Assembly (NCBI GenBank): GCA_016708435.1
Contig: JADJFV010000030.1
Location: forward strand, 1 to 5,728
Direction: 5' to 3'
DNA from: Leptospiraceae bacterium
Lineage (GTDB): Bacteria; Spirochaetota; Leptospiria; Leptospirales; Leptospiraceae
DNA: 5,728 bases
Positions 1 through 5,728 of this stretch are shown piece by piece. The translations under genes were made by a program, and so were the position numbers. Below the pieces are notes generated by a model that ran no database searches, was not told where the DNA came from, and was given only the letters and a program-made list of their open reading frames with translations. Positions within the stretch are counted from its first letter, which is position 1; the number at the start of each line of letters is the position of its first letter.

Positions 1-587
1 ATTTTACAGTATTTTTGAATTTCATAAAACATATTTAAATTTTTTCTATTAGTTGGTTTTAGCAAGTAGTGGGTCACCCGTACCGCGGGTTTTAGATAAT
101 AATACTCGAAATAATCGACCAAGTATTTTAAAATTTTTTTAGATTTTTTAGCACTTTTTAGCTTTACCCCAAGATAGCACATTAGTTTCCCCGCAGAAAT
201 AGTTGTAAAGTGCTGTTTATTTAAACCCATGAAGGTAAGCATATACTGTTTTCTATTTGATTGTATTTGAAATAGTAAATGTAAGGTGTCGTAGAAAGCA
301 ACGTCGAAAAAGACAAAGTTGCAATACAACGTAAAATAGTAACCAACAAGAATCTGTATATTGAGTTTTTTTGGTGGGTGTATACGAGGACGTCCAAAAA
401 GATTATTTACAGACTTTTTTATAAAAAACTGCAGTAGTTTAGAGGCGGGCACGCAAGCCTTAACTACGCTGTGTTTTTTTCGAAGTCAAACGTACGCTCT
501 TTTTTTAGGTAAACTACGCGTAACAAAATCTACAGCACAGCCCAAATAACAGCCCCTCACGATACTACGCGGGTAACAATACGTTAT
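1..587 (-). CDS. Unidentified basic protein, possibly a divergent S11-like ribosomal protein (partial, 3' end outside window)
   Basis: The frame stays open for 195 codons from an ATA start at 587 to the window edge, which is very unlikely by chance at this base composition. A TAA at 590-588 blocks upstream extension, and the start lies 5 nt after the nad4L stop, so the two are probably co-transcribed. One in-frame TGA (488-486, residue 34) must be read as Trp. The protein is rich in Lys and Tyr, with basic patches near residues 28-38, 142-151 and 179-183 and no clear membrane segment. Residues about 103-180 weakly follow the uS11 pattern: a His-containing strand, a Ser-Asn-Arg turn, a Thr-rich strand, an SAGKL turn at 131-135, a basic Ser/Lys stretch, a long helix, and then a Leu-Lys-Pro strand end. 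That assignment is inference; ciliate mitochondria do encode many divergent ribosomal proteins. The ORF is convincing, the identity is not. GTG at 560 is an alternative start. Confidence 0.8.
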
Positions 588-592
588 TTAAG

Positions 593-883
593 TTAAAAAA
601 AAAAGTAAATAAGCAAACCAATAGAAAATTCCATACCGGAAAATACCAAAACAGCAACACTCACCCCGAGTAAGTAAAAGCTGTCAACACTCAGCCCAGA
701 GAAAACGCAAATGCAGTATAGCGTGATCCACATTAACTCGGACAAAAGTAAATAGGATAACAAATCGGAATCAATAAAAAAAAAAGAAACTAAAGATAAG
801 ATGAAACATAAGTTTAATAGATTAAAAAAGCTTAACACTTGCAGATTACACGCCTGCAGACTAGAAACAGAGTAACGAGTCAC
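593..883 (-). CDS. nad4L: NADH dehydrogenase subunit 4L
   Basis: A 96-residue, very hydrophobic protein with three membrane segments at about 17-38, 41-63 and 69-94, the size and topology of the NuoK/ND4L subunit of the proton-pumping arm of complex I in the inner membrane. The two family-conserved membrane glutamates are present: E49 in SELMW and E85 in GMEFSIGLL. Their spacing of 36 residues equals that of E36 and E72 in the bacterial protein. The C-terminal motif matches the family's AAEAAIGLA-type ending. The start is GTG at 883, because a TAG lies three codons upstream at 892-890. The stop is TAA at 595-593. No TGA codon is used. It lies 92 nt after nad9 and 5 nt before the next ORF, all on the same strand. 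Ciliate annotations often list this gene under a ymf name. Confidence 0.86.
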   Translation of the reverse strand: MTRYSVSSLQACNLQVLSFFNLLNLCFILSLVSFFFIDSDLLSYLLLSELMWITLYCICVFSGLSVDSFYLLGVSVAVLVFSGMEFSIGLLIYFFF

Positions 884-975
884 AGGATTCTAAAATTTAC
901 TTAGGTGCAAAATGTACTTGCGCAACACTTATGTTCTTAGGCAATAATAAACCTAGGCACGCGGGCCAGGGGCGT
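884..975 (-). other. Spacer between nad9 and nad4L
   Basis: Ninety-two bases between the nad9 stop and the nad4L GTG. One frame stays open here (ending at 897, last residues VAQVHFAPK), but it is the continuation of an off-frame reading that overlaps nad9 and resembles nothing I recognise. I see no tRNA or clear hairpin. Confidence 0.5.
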
Positions 976-1499
976 TTAATAGGCGTCATAGTTAACAAAA
1001 TAATAATTTTTAAAAAAATGAGAAGAAAACACATCACTATAGCATTTATGCAACACGCCACGAGTGGTTGAGTAGTCAAGTAAGAGTTTTCGAGTGTCAG
1101 GAAGATTGTAATAAACAAGGTTAAGCATCTCAGAAGACTCACGCTCTACCCAACTTGCATTTTTCATAAAGCAACAATAGAGCTAAGGTGCCTTTGCTGC
1201 GGGTAAGCGGCGCGGGTATTCGTCATCATAGAAATAAAAACCGTTACCGCTGTGTATACGTCATCTGCTCTTGTTTTACCGGGCAAAACTCAAGCAAAAT
1301 GGTCAAACAAAGAGTACGCGCCTATGGTGGTTACGGAGTGTAGCGAAAGGGCTATATTTGGGACATGCTGCGGTGTAGTTCAAAAAAAAAAATCGCTGGA
1401 ATTACCAGAATCCGAGGTAAACACTTTGATAGGGGCGTGTTCATTTATAACAAAACACTCCACCGGAAAACCATAAACAATACGCTCGACGGACTCCCA
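976..1499 (-). CDS. nad9: NADH dehydrogenase subunit 9, with one -1 frameshift
   Basis: This is the 30-kDa subunit (NuoC/NDUFS3 family) of the peripheral arm of complex I. The C-terminal part carries the family signature: SWVERESSEM followed by DTRKLLLDY, equivalent to WLEREVWDMFG and DLRRILTDYGF. The stop is TAA at 978-976. The N-terminal part lies in a different frame, open from 1499, and contains the upstream region ending in MMTNTRAAYPQQRHLSSIVAL. The frames join if one base is added to, or re-read in, the run of five A residues (plus-strand T run 1160-1164), giving ALWKNASWVERE with no gap in the family pattern. Three TGA codons are read as Trp (W34, W64 and W106 counting from ATT 1481). 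The start is uncertain: TAA at 1502-1500 limits the frame, and ATT 1481 or GTG 1463 are candidates, giving about 160-168 residues. An 11-base T run on the coding strand (plus 1382-1392) encodes FFF. Confidence 0.83.
1160..1164 (-). other. Frameshift site in nad9 (A5 run)
   Basis: On the coding strand the reading is tta tga aaa atg in the upstream frame, but the conserved downstream frame reads aaa aat gca agt tgg. Re-reading one A (a -1 slip), or having six A instead of five, joins the two halves in register. A homopolymer miscount, a true indel, a programmed slip or an inserted base in the RNA would all look the same in DNA. Confidence 0.7.
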
Positions 1500-1590
1500 T
1501 TACGCAAAACAAATACTTTAAATTTTTGTCGTATGTCTAACTTAGCCTTTTTTTTTAAATTTCGGTAATCATTGTAATAGCAAAATTTAG
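1500..1590. other. Region upstream of nad9
   Basis: No confident gene. On the minus strand a frame runs from about 1618 to 1449 and reads a lysine-rich stretch (NLKKKAKLDIRQKFKVFVL at its core) before ending in TAA. It could be an N-terminal extension of nad9 in another frame (needing one added base) or chance. If the plus-strand L14-like reading is real, this is a divergent intergenic region. No recognisable promoter motif is visible. Confidence 0.3.
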
Positions 1591-1964
1591 AGAGATACAA
1601 AGAAAAAAAAACCACTATATATAACCAGGGTCTGCGGAAGGAACACCTCCGACGGTGCTGCAGTTACTCATATAAATGTTTATGCTCGCCCACCAACAGC
1701 ATAAAGTAGGAAACATCGTAAGGGGTGACCTCAATCTATACAAAAGGGAAAAAGTTCTCCCATCCAAAAGTAAGCCTATCAAACGCGATAGAAAAGAATT
1801 CGTGAAAAATATCGGAAAATAAGTACACTGCGTACTTAAAGAAACAATCTCAGACAAGTAAGTATATAAGGGCGTATATAGTATCAAAAAACTCCTCTAC
1901 GAACATACGTTTTGAATCCCACGCTAAGTCAATAGCAACGTCACTCTCGTCAAGATACATGTAG
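1591..1964 (+). CDS. Possible broken L14-like ribosomal protein (uL14m), two frameshifts
   Basis: Three plus-strand frames in succession carry pieces that resemble the uL14 family in the right order. Frame 1 (1591-1704) reads LYITRVCGRNTSDGAAVTHI, like the L.V.DNSGA..V.CI pattern. Frame 2 (about 1688-1724) gives HKVGNIVR, like the VGDIV motif. Frame 3 (1722-1964) ends with IRAYIVSKNSSTNIRFESHA, like the KAVIVRTKK...IRFD.NA region. The joins need removal of one base in the C run near 1689-1692 and one G in the GGGG at 1722-1725. The total of about 120 codons fits the family, but the spacing between motifs is longer and the usual C-terminal third after IRFD is missing. Because short pieces were chosen from different frames, this could be coincidence. 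A minus-strand membrane-like ORF (1960-1736) competes for the same DNA. One TGA (1803) is read as Trp. The start is undetermined; ATA 1621 is the first plausible codon in frame 1. Confidence 0.32.
1736..1960 (-). CDS. Alternative minus-strand ORF, 74 residues, membrane-like
   Basis: ATG at 1960 to TAG at 1738-1736, with one TGA read as Trp. The protein starts acidic (MYLDESDVAIDLAWD) and then becomes aromatic and hydrophobic, ending in AFDRLTFGWENFFPFV. The end faintly recalls the C-terminal YDQLM..GWK..LPL motif of ND1, whose gene is split in ciliates with a short 3' piece. However, the alignment needs a gap and the normally conserved R...PR before that motif is absent. It lies opposite the L14-like reading, and the antisense of a lysine-rich gene is naturally rich in Phe and Leu, so it may be a shadow. 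At most one of the two is likely real. A GTG at 1972 would be a slightly longer start. Confidence 0.22.
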
Positions 1965-2121
1965 TCACTCACTTATAAATTACAAAAGCGCAATGCAGCC
2001 AATAAAAATTATTTATATTTAAGAAAATAAATCACAGTACACAGCATAGTAGGCGTACGCGGTAAGGTAGAATGCCCGCATGCTTGGAATTATATGTTAA
2101 CCAAATGAAGTTGTAATTAAT
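1924..2121 (-). CDS. Possible small hydrophobic ORF downstream of trnE
   Basis: With TGA as Trp, this minus-strand frame is open from the tRNA-Glu gene to a TAG at 1926-1924, about 100 codons. From an ATT at 2121 it would give 65 residues with a hydrophobic core (LLCCVLWFIFLNINNFYWL). One added base near 1970 would join it to the 1960-1736 ORF, making a single protein of about 125 residues. I recognise no family. The plus strand has only short frames in 1965-2224. The stretch before 2121 may simply be spacer. Confidence 0.25.
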
Positions 2122-2224
2122 GGGTGAACTAGTTCTTAAGCAGTAAGCCGTACGTCTAGAGCAGCAACCACGCGGAGGTGTACTGACCGCGGACCCCACG
2201 CTACGAACGACTCTGGGAAAAGGC

Positions 2225-2296
2225 TACTCTAGCCAGGAATCGAACCCGGGTTTGCAGGGTGAAAACCTGCTGTCCTAACCATTAGACGACTAAAGC
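2225..2296 (-). tRNA. trnE: tRNA-Glu (anticodon UUC)
   Basis: A full cloverleaf is visible on the minus strand: acceptor GCTTTAG with CTAGAGT (two G-T pairs, at 1:72 and 4:69), D-arm GTC...GAC with loop TAATGGTTAG, anticodon stem GCAGG/CCTGC with loop TTTTCAC, a four-base variable loop, and T-arm CCGGG TTCGATT CCTGG, discriminator A. No CCA is encoded. It lies about 140 nt downstream of trnM on the same strand. Glu is among the few tRNAs that ciliate mitochondria still encode. Confidence 0.96.
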
Positions 2297-2435
2297 GAAA
2301 AGGCGAAAATAGCCGCTACAGCTACTAAAAAAAAAAAAAAAATAAATCTAATTTAGAATTTAGTCGCTATTTAGATTTTACCTAATTACTCGTGGGGTGG
2401 CAGCGTTGTAACCGCCACCACGCCACAAATTAGTA
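2297..2435. other. Spacer between trnM and trnE with long A run and hairpins
   Basis: No gene seen. The plus strand has a run of 16 A at about 2327-2342 (nearly uninterrupted on both sides), followed by an inverted repeat in which AAATCTAA (2344-2351) pairs with TTAGATTT (2371-2378) around a 19-base loop. A second, GC-rich inverted repeat lies close to the tRNA-Met 3' end: the GGTGGC at about 2396-2401 can pair with GCCACC at 2414-2419. On the transcribed strand the A run is a T run downstream of the second hairpin, so a termination or processing role is possible but unproven. Confidence 0.5.
2395..2427. repeat. GC-rich inverted repeat next to trnM
   Basis: The stretch contains GGTGGC followed about 12 bases later by GCCACC, with outer GTGG/CCAC pairing also possible. 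It stands out as GC-rich in an AT-rich spacer, about 10 bases past the tRNA-Met discriminator. It could form a stem-loop in the precursor RNA. Confidence 0.45.
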
Positions 2436-2504
2436 ATACCGCTGTCGGGAGACGAACCCGACCCGCTCAGGGTCATGAGCCCCGGCTGGACCGTCCTAGC
2501 GGCA
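2436..2504 (-). tRNA. trnM: tRNA-Met (anticodon CAU), shortened D-arm
   Basis: On the minus strand the acceptor TGCCGCT pairs with AGCGGTA (one G-T), the anticodon stem CGGGG/CCCTG carries the loop CTCATGA, and the T-arm GTCGGG TTCGTCT CCCGAC has six pairs. Between the acceptor and anticodon stems there are only 13 bases (AGGACGGTCCAGC), too few for a standard D-arm; at most a two-pair mini-stem could form. The discriminator would be T and no CCA is encoded. It begins directly after LSU-alpha, as trnM does in Tetrahymena mitochondria. With only one Met tRNA in the window I cannot say whether it serves initiation or elongation. Confidence 0.88.
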
Positions 2505-2506
2505 TA

Positions 2507-2780
2507 GAAATGTACGAAAATTACAGGGCTATCACCTTCTTTGGCACGCGATTCCACGCAGTTTACTTTCTTTAACACATTGGCTACTACTTTCGGTCAC
2601 CCCTACTAAAATCTCAATTGATTTAGATTGCCCGGTACTACGATGTCTCGCTTCGCGGGATTGAAAACGACGAGGGGTCAGCAGAACGCGTTAGGAACCT
2701 TGCCCACTCTAATAAGAAACTGTTTTCTACTTGACCTGAATAGGCATCCGTCTAGTGCATATTTACGACTAACTTAAAAC
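2507..2780 (-). rRNA. rnl_a: LSU rRNA 5' piece (LSU-alpha, start of domain I)
   Basis: The minus strand matches the first roughly 270 bases of bacterial 23S rRNA in order. GACGGATGCC (near 2750) equals the GGTGGATGCC near the 23S 5' end. AAATCAATTGAGATTTTAG then GTAGGGGTGACCGAAAG (2625-2590) equals AAATCAACCGAGATT...GTAGCGGCGAGCGAA. GGTGATAGCCCTGTA (near 2530) equals GGTGACAGCCCCGTA. The end abuts tRNA-Met, so the 3' end is probably made by tRNA 5' processing. The 5' end is placed by helix 1: AGTTAGTCGT (2774-2765) can pair with the 3' end of LSU-beta. The length, near 275 bases, agrees with the 280-base LSU-alpha of Tetrahymena. Exact ends are approximate. Confidence 0.92.
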
Positions 2781-2792
2781 GTAGAACAAATG

Positions 2793-3233
2793 CTAAGCAG
2801 CCGAGTATTTTGCAATGTATAAAACTAAAATTATAGGGTGATGGACGACAATGTAGCTGAGGTACCTGTTAAAAAATATTGGGCTCAGTGGGCTCATTGA
2901 AATTACCCTAGCTATTCCTACGAGAAAATGCTCAGGGTATCACCACCTGCGAAACCAAAACGTGTGCATAAAGGTTGAGAAATTTTTTAAAGAAACCGAT
3001 GCGCTGGAGCGTAAACAACTAGAAAATAAAAAAGACGCTAAAAATACAAAAAGGGCTGGTCAAATAAGGCTAAACTTTAATAATACTTTATAATAAAGAA
3101 TAAAAACAACGAAAATAACTAAAATATTTATAAGAATTGCCAAATAAAAAGCAACGCGGGTTGTTTGTCTATTCCGCGCGTATCTGCTTTTGTTAAATAT
3201 TTTGTTTTTTCTCAGCAAAAACAAACCCTGCAC
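2793..3233 (-). CDS. Unidentified membrane protein, 146 residues, between trnL and LSU-alpha
   Basis: A continuous frame runs from just behind tRNA-Leu to a TAG at 2795-2793, only about 13 bases before LSU-alpha. It opens only when TGA is Trp: W58 (LIWPALF) and W98 (RRWWYPEH). The start is taken as GTG at 3233, two bases after the tRNA; ATA and TTG codons further in are possible. The first 26 residues are basic (LRKNKIFNKSRYARNRQTTR), followed by two membrane segments at about 28-50 and 52-73, a basic loop with FWFRRWWYPEH at 92-102, and a third hydrophobic stretch at 128-141. I do not recognise the family; a small inner-membrane subunit of a respiratory or ATP-synthase complex is one guess. 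Its place inside the split rRNA locus means it is probably released by tRNA and rRNA processing. Confidence 0.72.
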
Positions 3234-3235
3234 AG

Positions 3236-3316
3236 TGCCCATGGCCGGAATCGAACCAGCACCCGAGAAGGACGCGATTTTAAGTCGCGCGTGTCTACCA
3301 ATTCCACCACACGGGC
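3236..3316 (-). tRNA. trnL: tRNA-Leu (anticodon UAA)
   Basis: A type II tRNA of 81 bases on the minus strand: acceptor GCCCGTG/CATGGGC, D-arm GTG GAATTGGTAGA CAC, anticodon stem CGCGA/TCGCG with loop CTTAAAA, a 12-base variable region with a short CC/GG stem, T-arm GCTGG TTCGATT CCGGC, discriminator A. No CCA is encoded. It lies between the two LSU pieces, as trnL(UAA) does in Tetrahymena mitochondria. It is 15 bases after the stop of the 393-residue gene and 2 bases before the next start, consistent with tRNA-punctuated processing. Confidence 0.97.
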
Positions 3317-3331
3317 GAATTGCTGGTTCGA

Positions 3332-4513
3332 CTACAGGCAACACCACAGGATACCGGCGAGGGACAGGAACACAATTAAAAAAAAAATAGCTGTAGGTAA
3401 TAGTTTTAAGTTTCCTTGAGCTTTGAAAGAAGCAAAACGAGGCAGCATTTGAGGGATCCTCGATATTGTATTTTTTAAAATTCGTATTAAAAAGTATTTT
3501 TCAGCGAGATTTAACCCAAAATTTAAAAAAACCTCTTTACTCATAAGACCCGTAAGTTTTTTAACGTAGTAATCCATTGAAAAACCACTTTTTATAACAC
3601 GGTAACCTTTAATGGAGTAAGGTCACTGCAGCGCCCTGCCCAGTTTACGTAAATTTTTACGAAAAATACGGTATCTATACGCCATCCCATAAGAAAAAGG
3701 GCCGTCAAAATTTCTAGGGCCAGTAGATAGTTCACGGATAATAGTCTCTGGTCTAGTATCAACGGCTTCCTTTAATTCTTCTTCAAGCAGTTTTTGTTTT
3801 TCATGCTCATCGAGATTTTCACGGTATTTAGCAAGCTGTTCATGATACTTATCCATACTTATAAGGTACCTGTGGCACGCCACAACATACGGTTTTAGAT
3901 CGTCCAGTTCTTTATCTGTTGGGTAATAAGGCTGTCCAGGCTTGCGGAGTATAACTTTTTTTCATCACCGAAGACACGCGAGAACTCAAGTAAAAAACGG
4001 TAAAGTCGGGTCCACGCTACGGGGCTTGTTATCGGCGCCTGAAACGTTTACAAGTTTTTGTATTCCGCGGACGGTTACCCACATCTGTGTATCTTCTGGT
4101 TTTTGTGGGGCTTCTATAGACTTTGGTTGGGGTTTCTCAATAGTAGTTTGTGGCGTAGCAGTTTGTGGCGTAGCAGTTTGTGGCGTAGCAGCTTGAGGCG
4201 CTTTAACTTCGGGCGAATCAACGGCAGCGCTCGTTTTTTCTACACTTGTAGTTTTATCAGTAACCCTATTTGGGTTATTTACGTTCTTTTTATCAGTGGC
4301 AAGGGTTTCCAGTGTAGGTTTACCGACTTGTGTTGTGTTGGTTTTTGTGTTGTTTGTGTTGTTTGTGTTGTTATCCTTTGAGAAGAAGAAAAACAGCGTA
4401 GTTAGGATTCGCGGGCCAGGCACTGCCTTACCCATATACAGGTGACGGTTATCGGGTTGCGATACCGTATAGTAATAACTATTGCTAGTGTATGTAAGCT
4501 TCGGCAACAACAT
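3332..4513 (-). CDS. Unidentified 393-residue protein with low-complexity N-terminal half and C-terminal membrane anchor
   Basis: ATG at 4513 to TAG at 3334-3332, one frame under UGA = Trp. Four in-frame TGA codons (W176, W183, W184, W297) make it look like three separate ORFs under the standard code. Residues 1-35 include several Tyr; 36-44 are a short hydrophobic LTTLFFFFS. Residues 47-145 are low complexity: Asn/Thr repeats at 48-61, then Ala/Pro/Thr/Gln with a TPQTA repeat at 110-123. From about 145 a normal globular sequence begins, with a charged, probably helical or coiled stretch at 218-256 (DKYHEQLAKYRENLDEHEKQ in its core), basic segments at 280-295 and 300-310, and a C-terminal membrane anchor at about 370-392 (IFFLIVFLSLAGILW) with almost no tail. 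An in-frame TAA at 4525-4523 fixes the start region; ATA 4519 is an alternative. I recognise no family. It sits between LSU-beta and trnL. Confidence 0.88.
4141..4200 (-). repeat. Four 15-base tandem repeats inside the 393-residue gene
   Basis: Plus-strand units tagtagtttgtggcg, tagcagtttgtggcg (twice, identical) and tagcagcttgaggcg lie head to tail. Each encodes five residues of the form ATPQT on the minus strand, with AAPQA-like variation at one edge. The near identity of the units suggests recent slippage or unequal recombination, and copy number may vary among strains. Confidence 0.93.
4341..4372 (-). repeat. Nine-base tandem repeats encoding Asn-Asn-Thr
   Basis: Copies of gtttgtgtt on the plus strand repeat head to tail, coding for the NNT units near residues 48-57 of the 393-residue protein. 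A related, less regular copy lies just to the left. This is simple-sequence slippage kept in frame. Confidence 0.85.
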
Positions 4514-4523
4514 ACCTATAAAT

Positions 4524-5728
<1,205 letters not shown>

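Noticed and set aside
361..549. Plus-strand 62-codon frame starting with TTG; a neighbouring frame contains VYTRTSKK, which recalls S12
   Set aside because: It is antisense to the 195-codon minus-strand ORF, the S12-like string is followed at once by a stop, and no other S12 motif is present.
897..1142. Minus-strand 81-codon hydrophobic frame
   Set aside because: It overlaps nad9 in another frame; the nad9 frame carries the conserved WVERE and DTRKLLLDY motifs and its own stop.
1252..1568. Two overlapping plus-strand frames with a possible frameshift at the A11 run
   Set aside because: They lie opposite nad9, whose family motifs on the minus strand are clear; the translations match nothing I know.
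2378..2578. Minus-strand 66-codon frame
   Set aside because: It is a translation through the end of LSU-alpha and tRNA-Met.
4141..4200. CRISPR-like array
   Set aside because: The repeats are 15 bases, directly adjacent with no spacers, and lie in frame within a gene.
3942..4381. Plus-strand frames with CGVAVCGVAV or SLWRSSLWRS repeats
   Set aside because: These are antisense readings of the tandem repeats in the 393-residue minus-strand gene.

Overview
The window looks like part of a ciliate mitochondrial genome. Three things support this. (1) The large-subunit rRNA is bacterial-type, split and out of order: the main 3' piece lies upstream of the 5' piece, with trnL(UAA) between them and trnM directly after the 5' piece. 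This is the arrangement known from Tetrahymena mitochondria. (2) UGA must be read as tryptophan; several long reading frames open only under that code. (3) The NADH dehydrogenase subunits 4L and 9 are divergent in a way typical of ciliates. The DNA is AT-rich and the confident genes all lie on the minus strand. I cannot name the species.

Layout in minus-strand transcription order (window right to left): 5728-4524 is the 3' part of LSU rRNA (LSU-beta; its 5' part is outside the window). 4513-3332 is one 393-codon gene, which looks like several small ORFs if UGA is treated as stop. 3316-3236 is tRNA-Leu(UAA). 3233-2793 is a 146-codon membrane-protein ORF, again seen only with UGA = Trp. 2780-2507 is the 5' piece of LSU rRNA (LSU-alpha). 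2504-2436 is a compact tRNA-Met(CAU), followed by a spacer with a long A run and hairpins. 2296-2225 is tRNA-Glu(UUC). 2224-1500 is ambiguous: it holds a broken, possibly L14-like reading on the plus strand and two open membrane-like frames on the minus strand. 1499-976 is nad9 with one -1 frameshift at an A5 run. 883-593 is nad4L. 587-1 is an unfinished basic ORF of at least 195 codons with a weak resemblance to ribosomal protein S11.

The content covers translation (LSU rRNA in two pieces, three tRNAs, one or two possible ribosomal proteins) and respiratory complex I (nad9, nad4L). The rRNA pieces can be joined by base pairing: the 5' end of LSU-alpha (2765-2774) is complementary, with one mismatch, to the 3' end of LSU-beta (4531-4540), recreating LSU helix 1 between separate molecules.

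The most unusual points are the two unidentified protein genes embedded inside the split LSU locus, and the frameshifts at homopolymers in nad9 and in the possible rpl14, which may be sequencing errors, pseudogene decay, programmed frameshifting or RNA editing.
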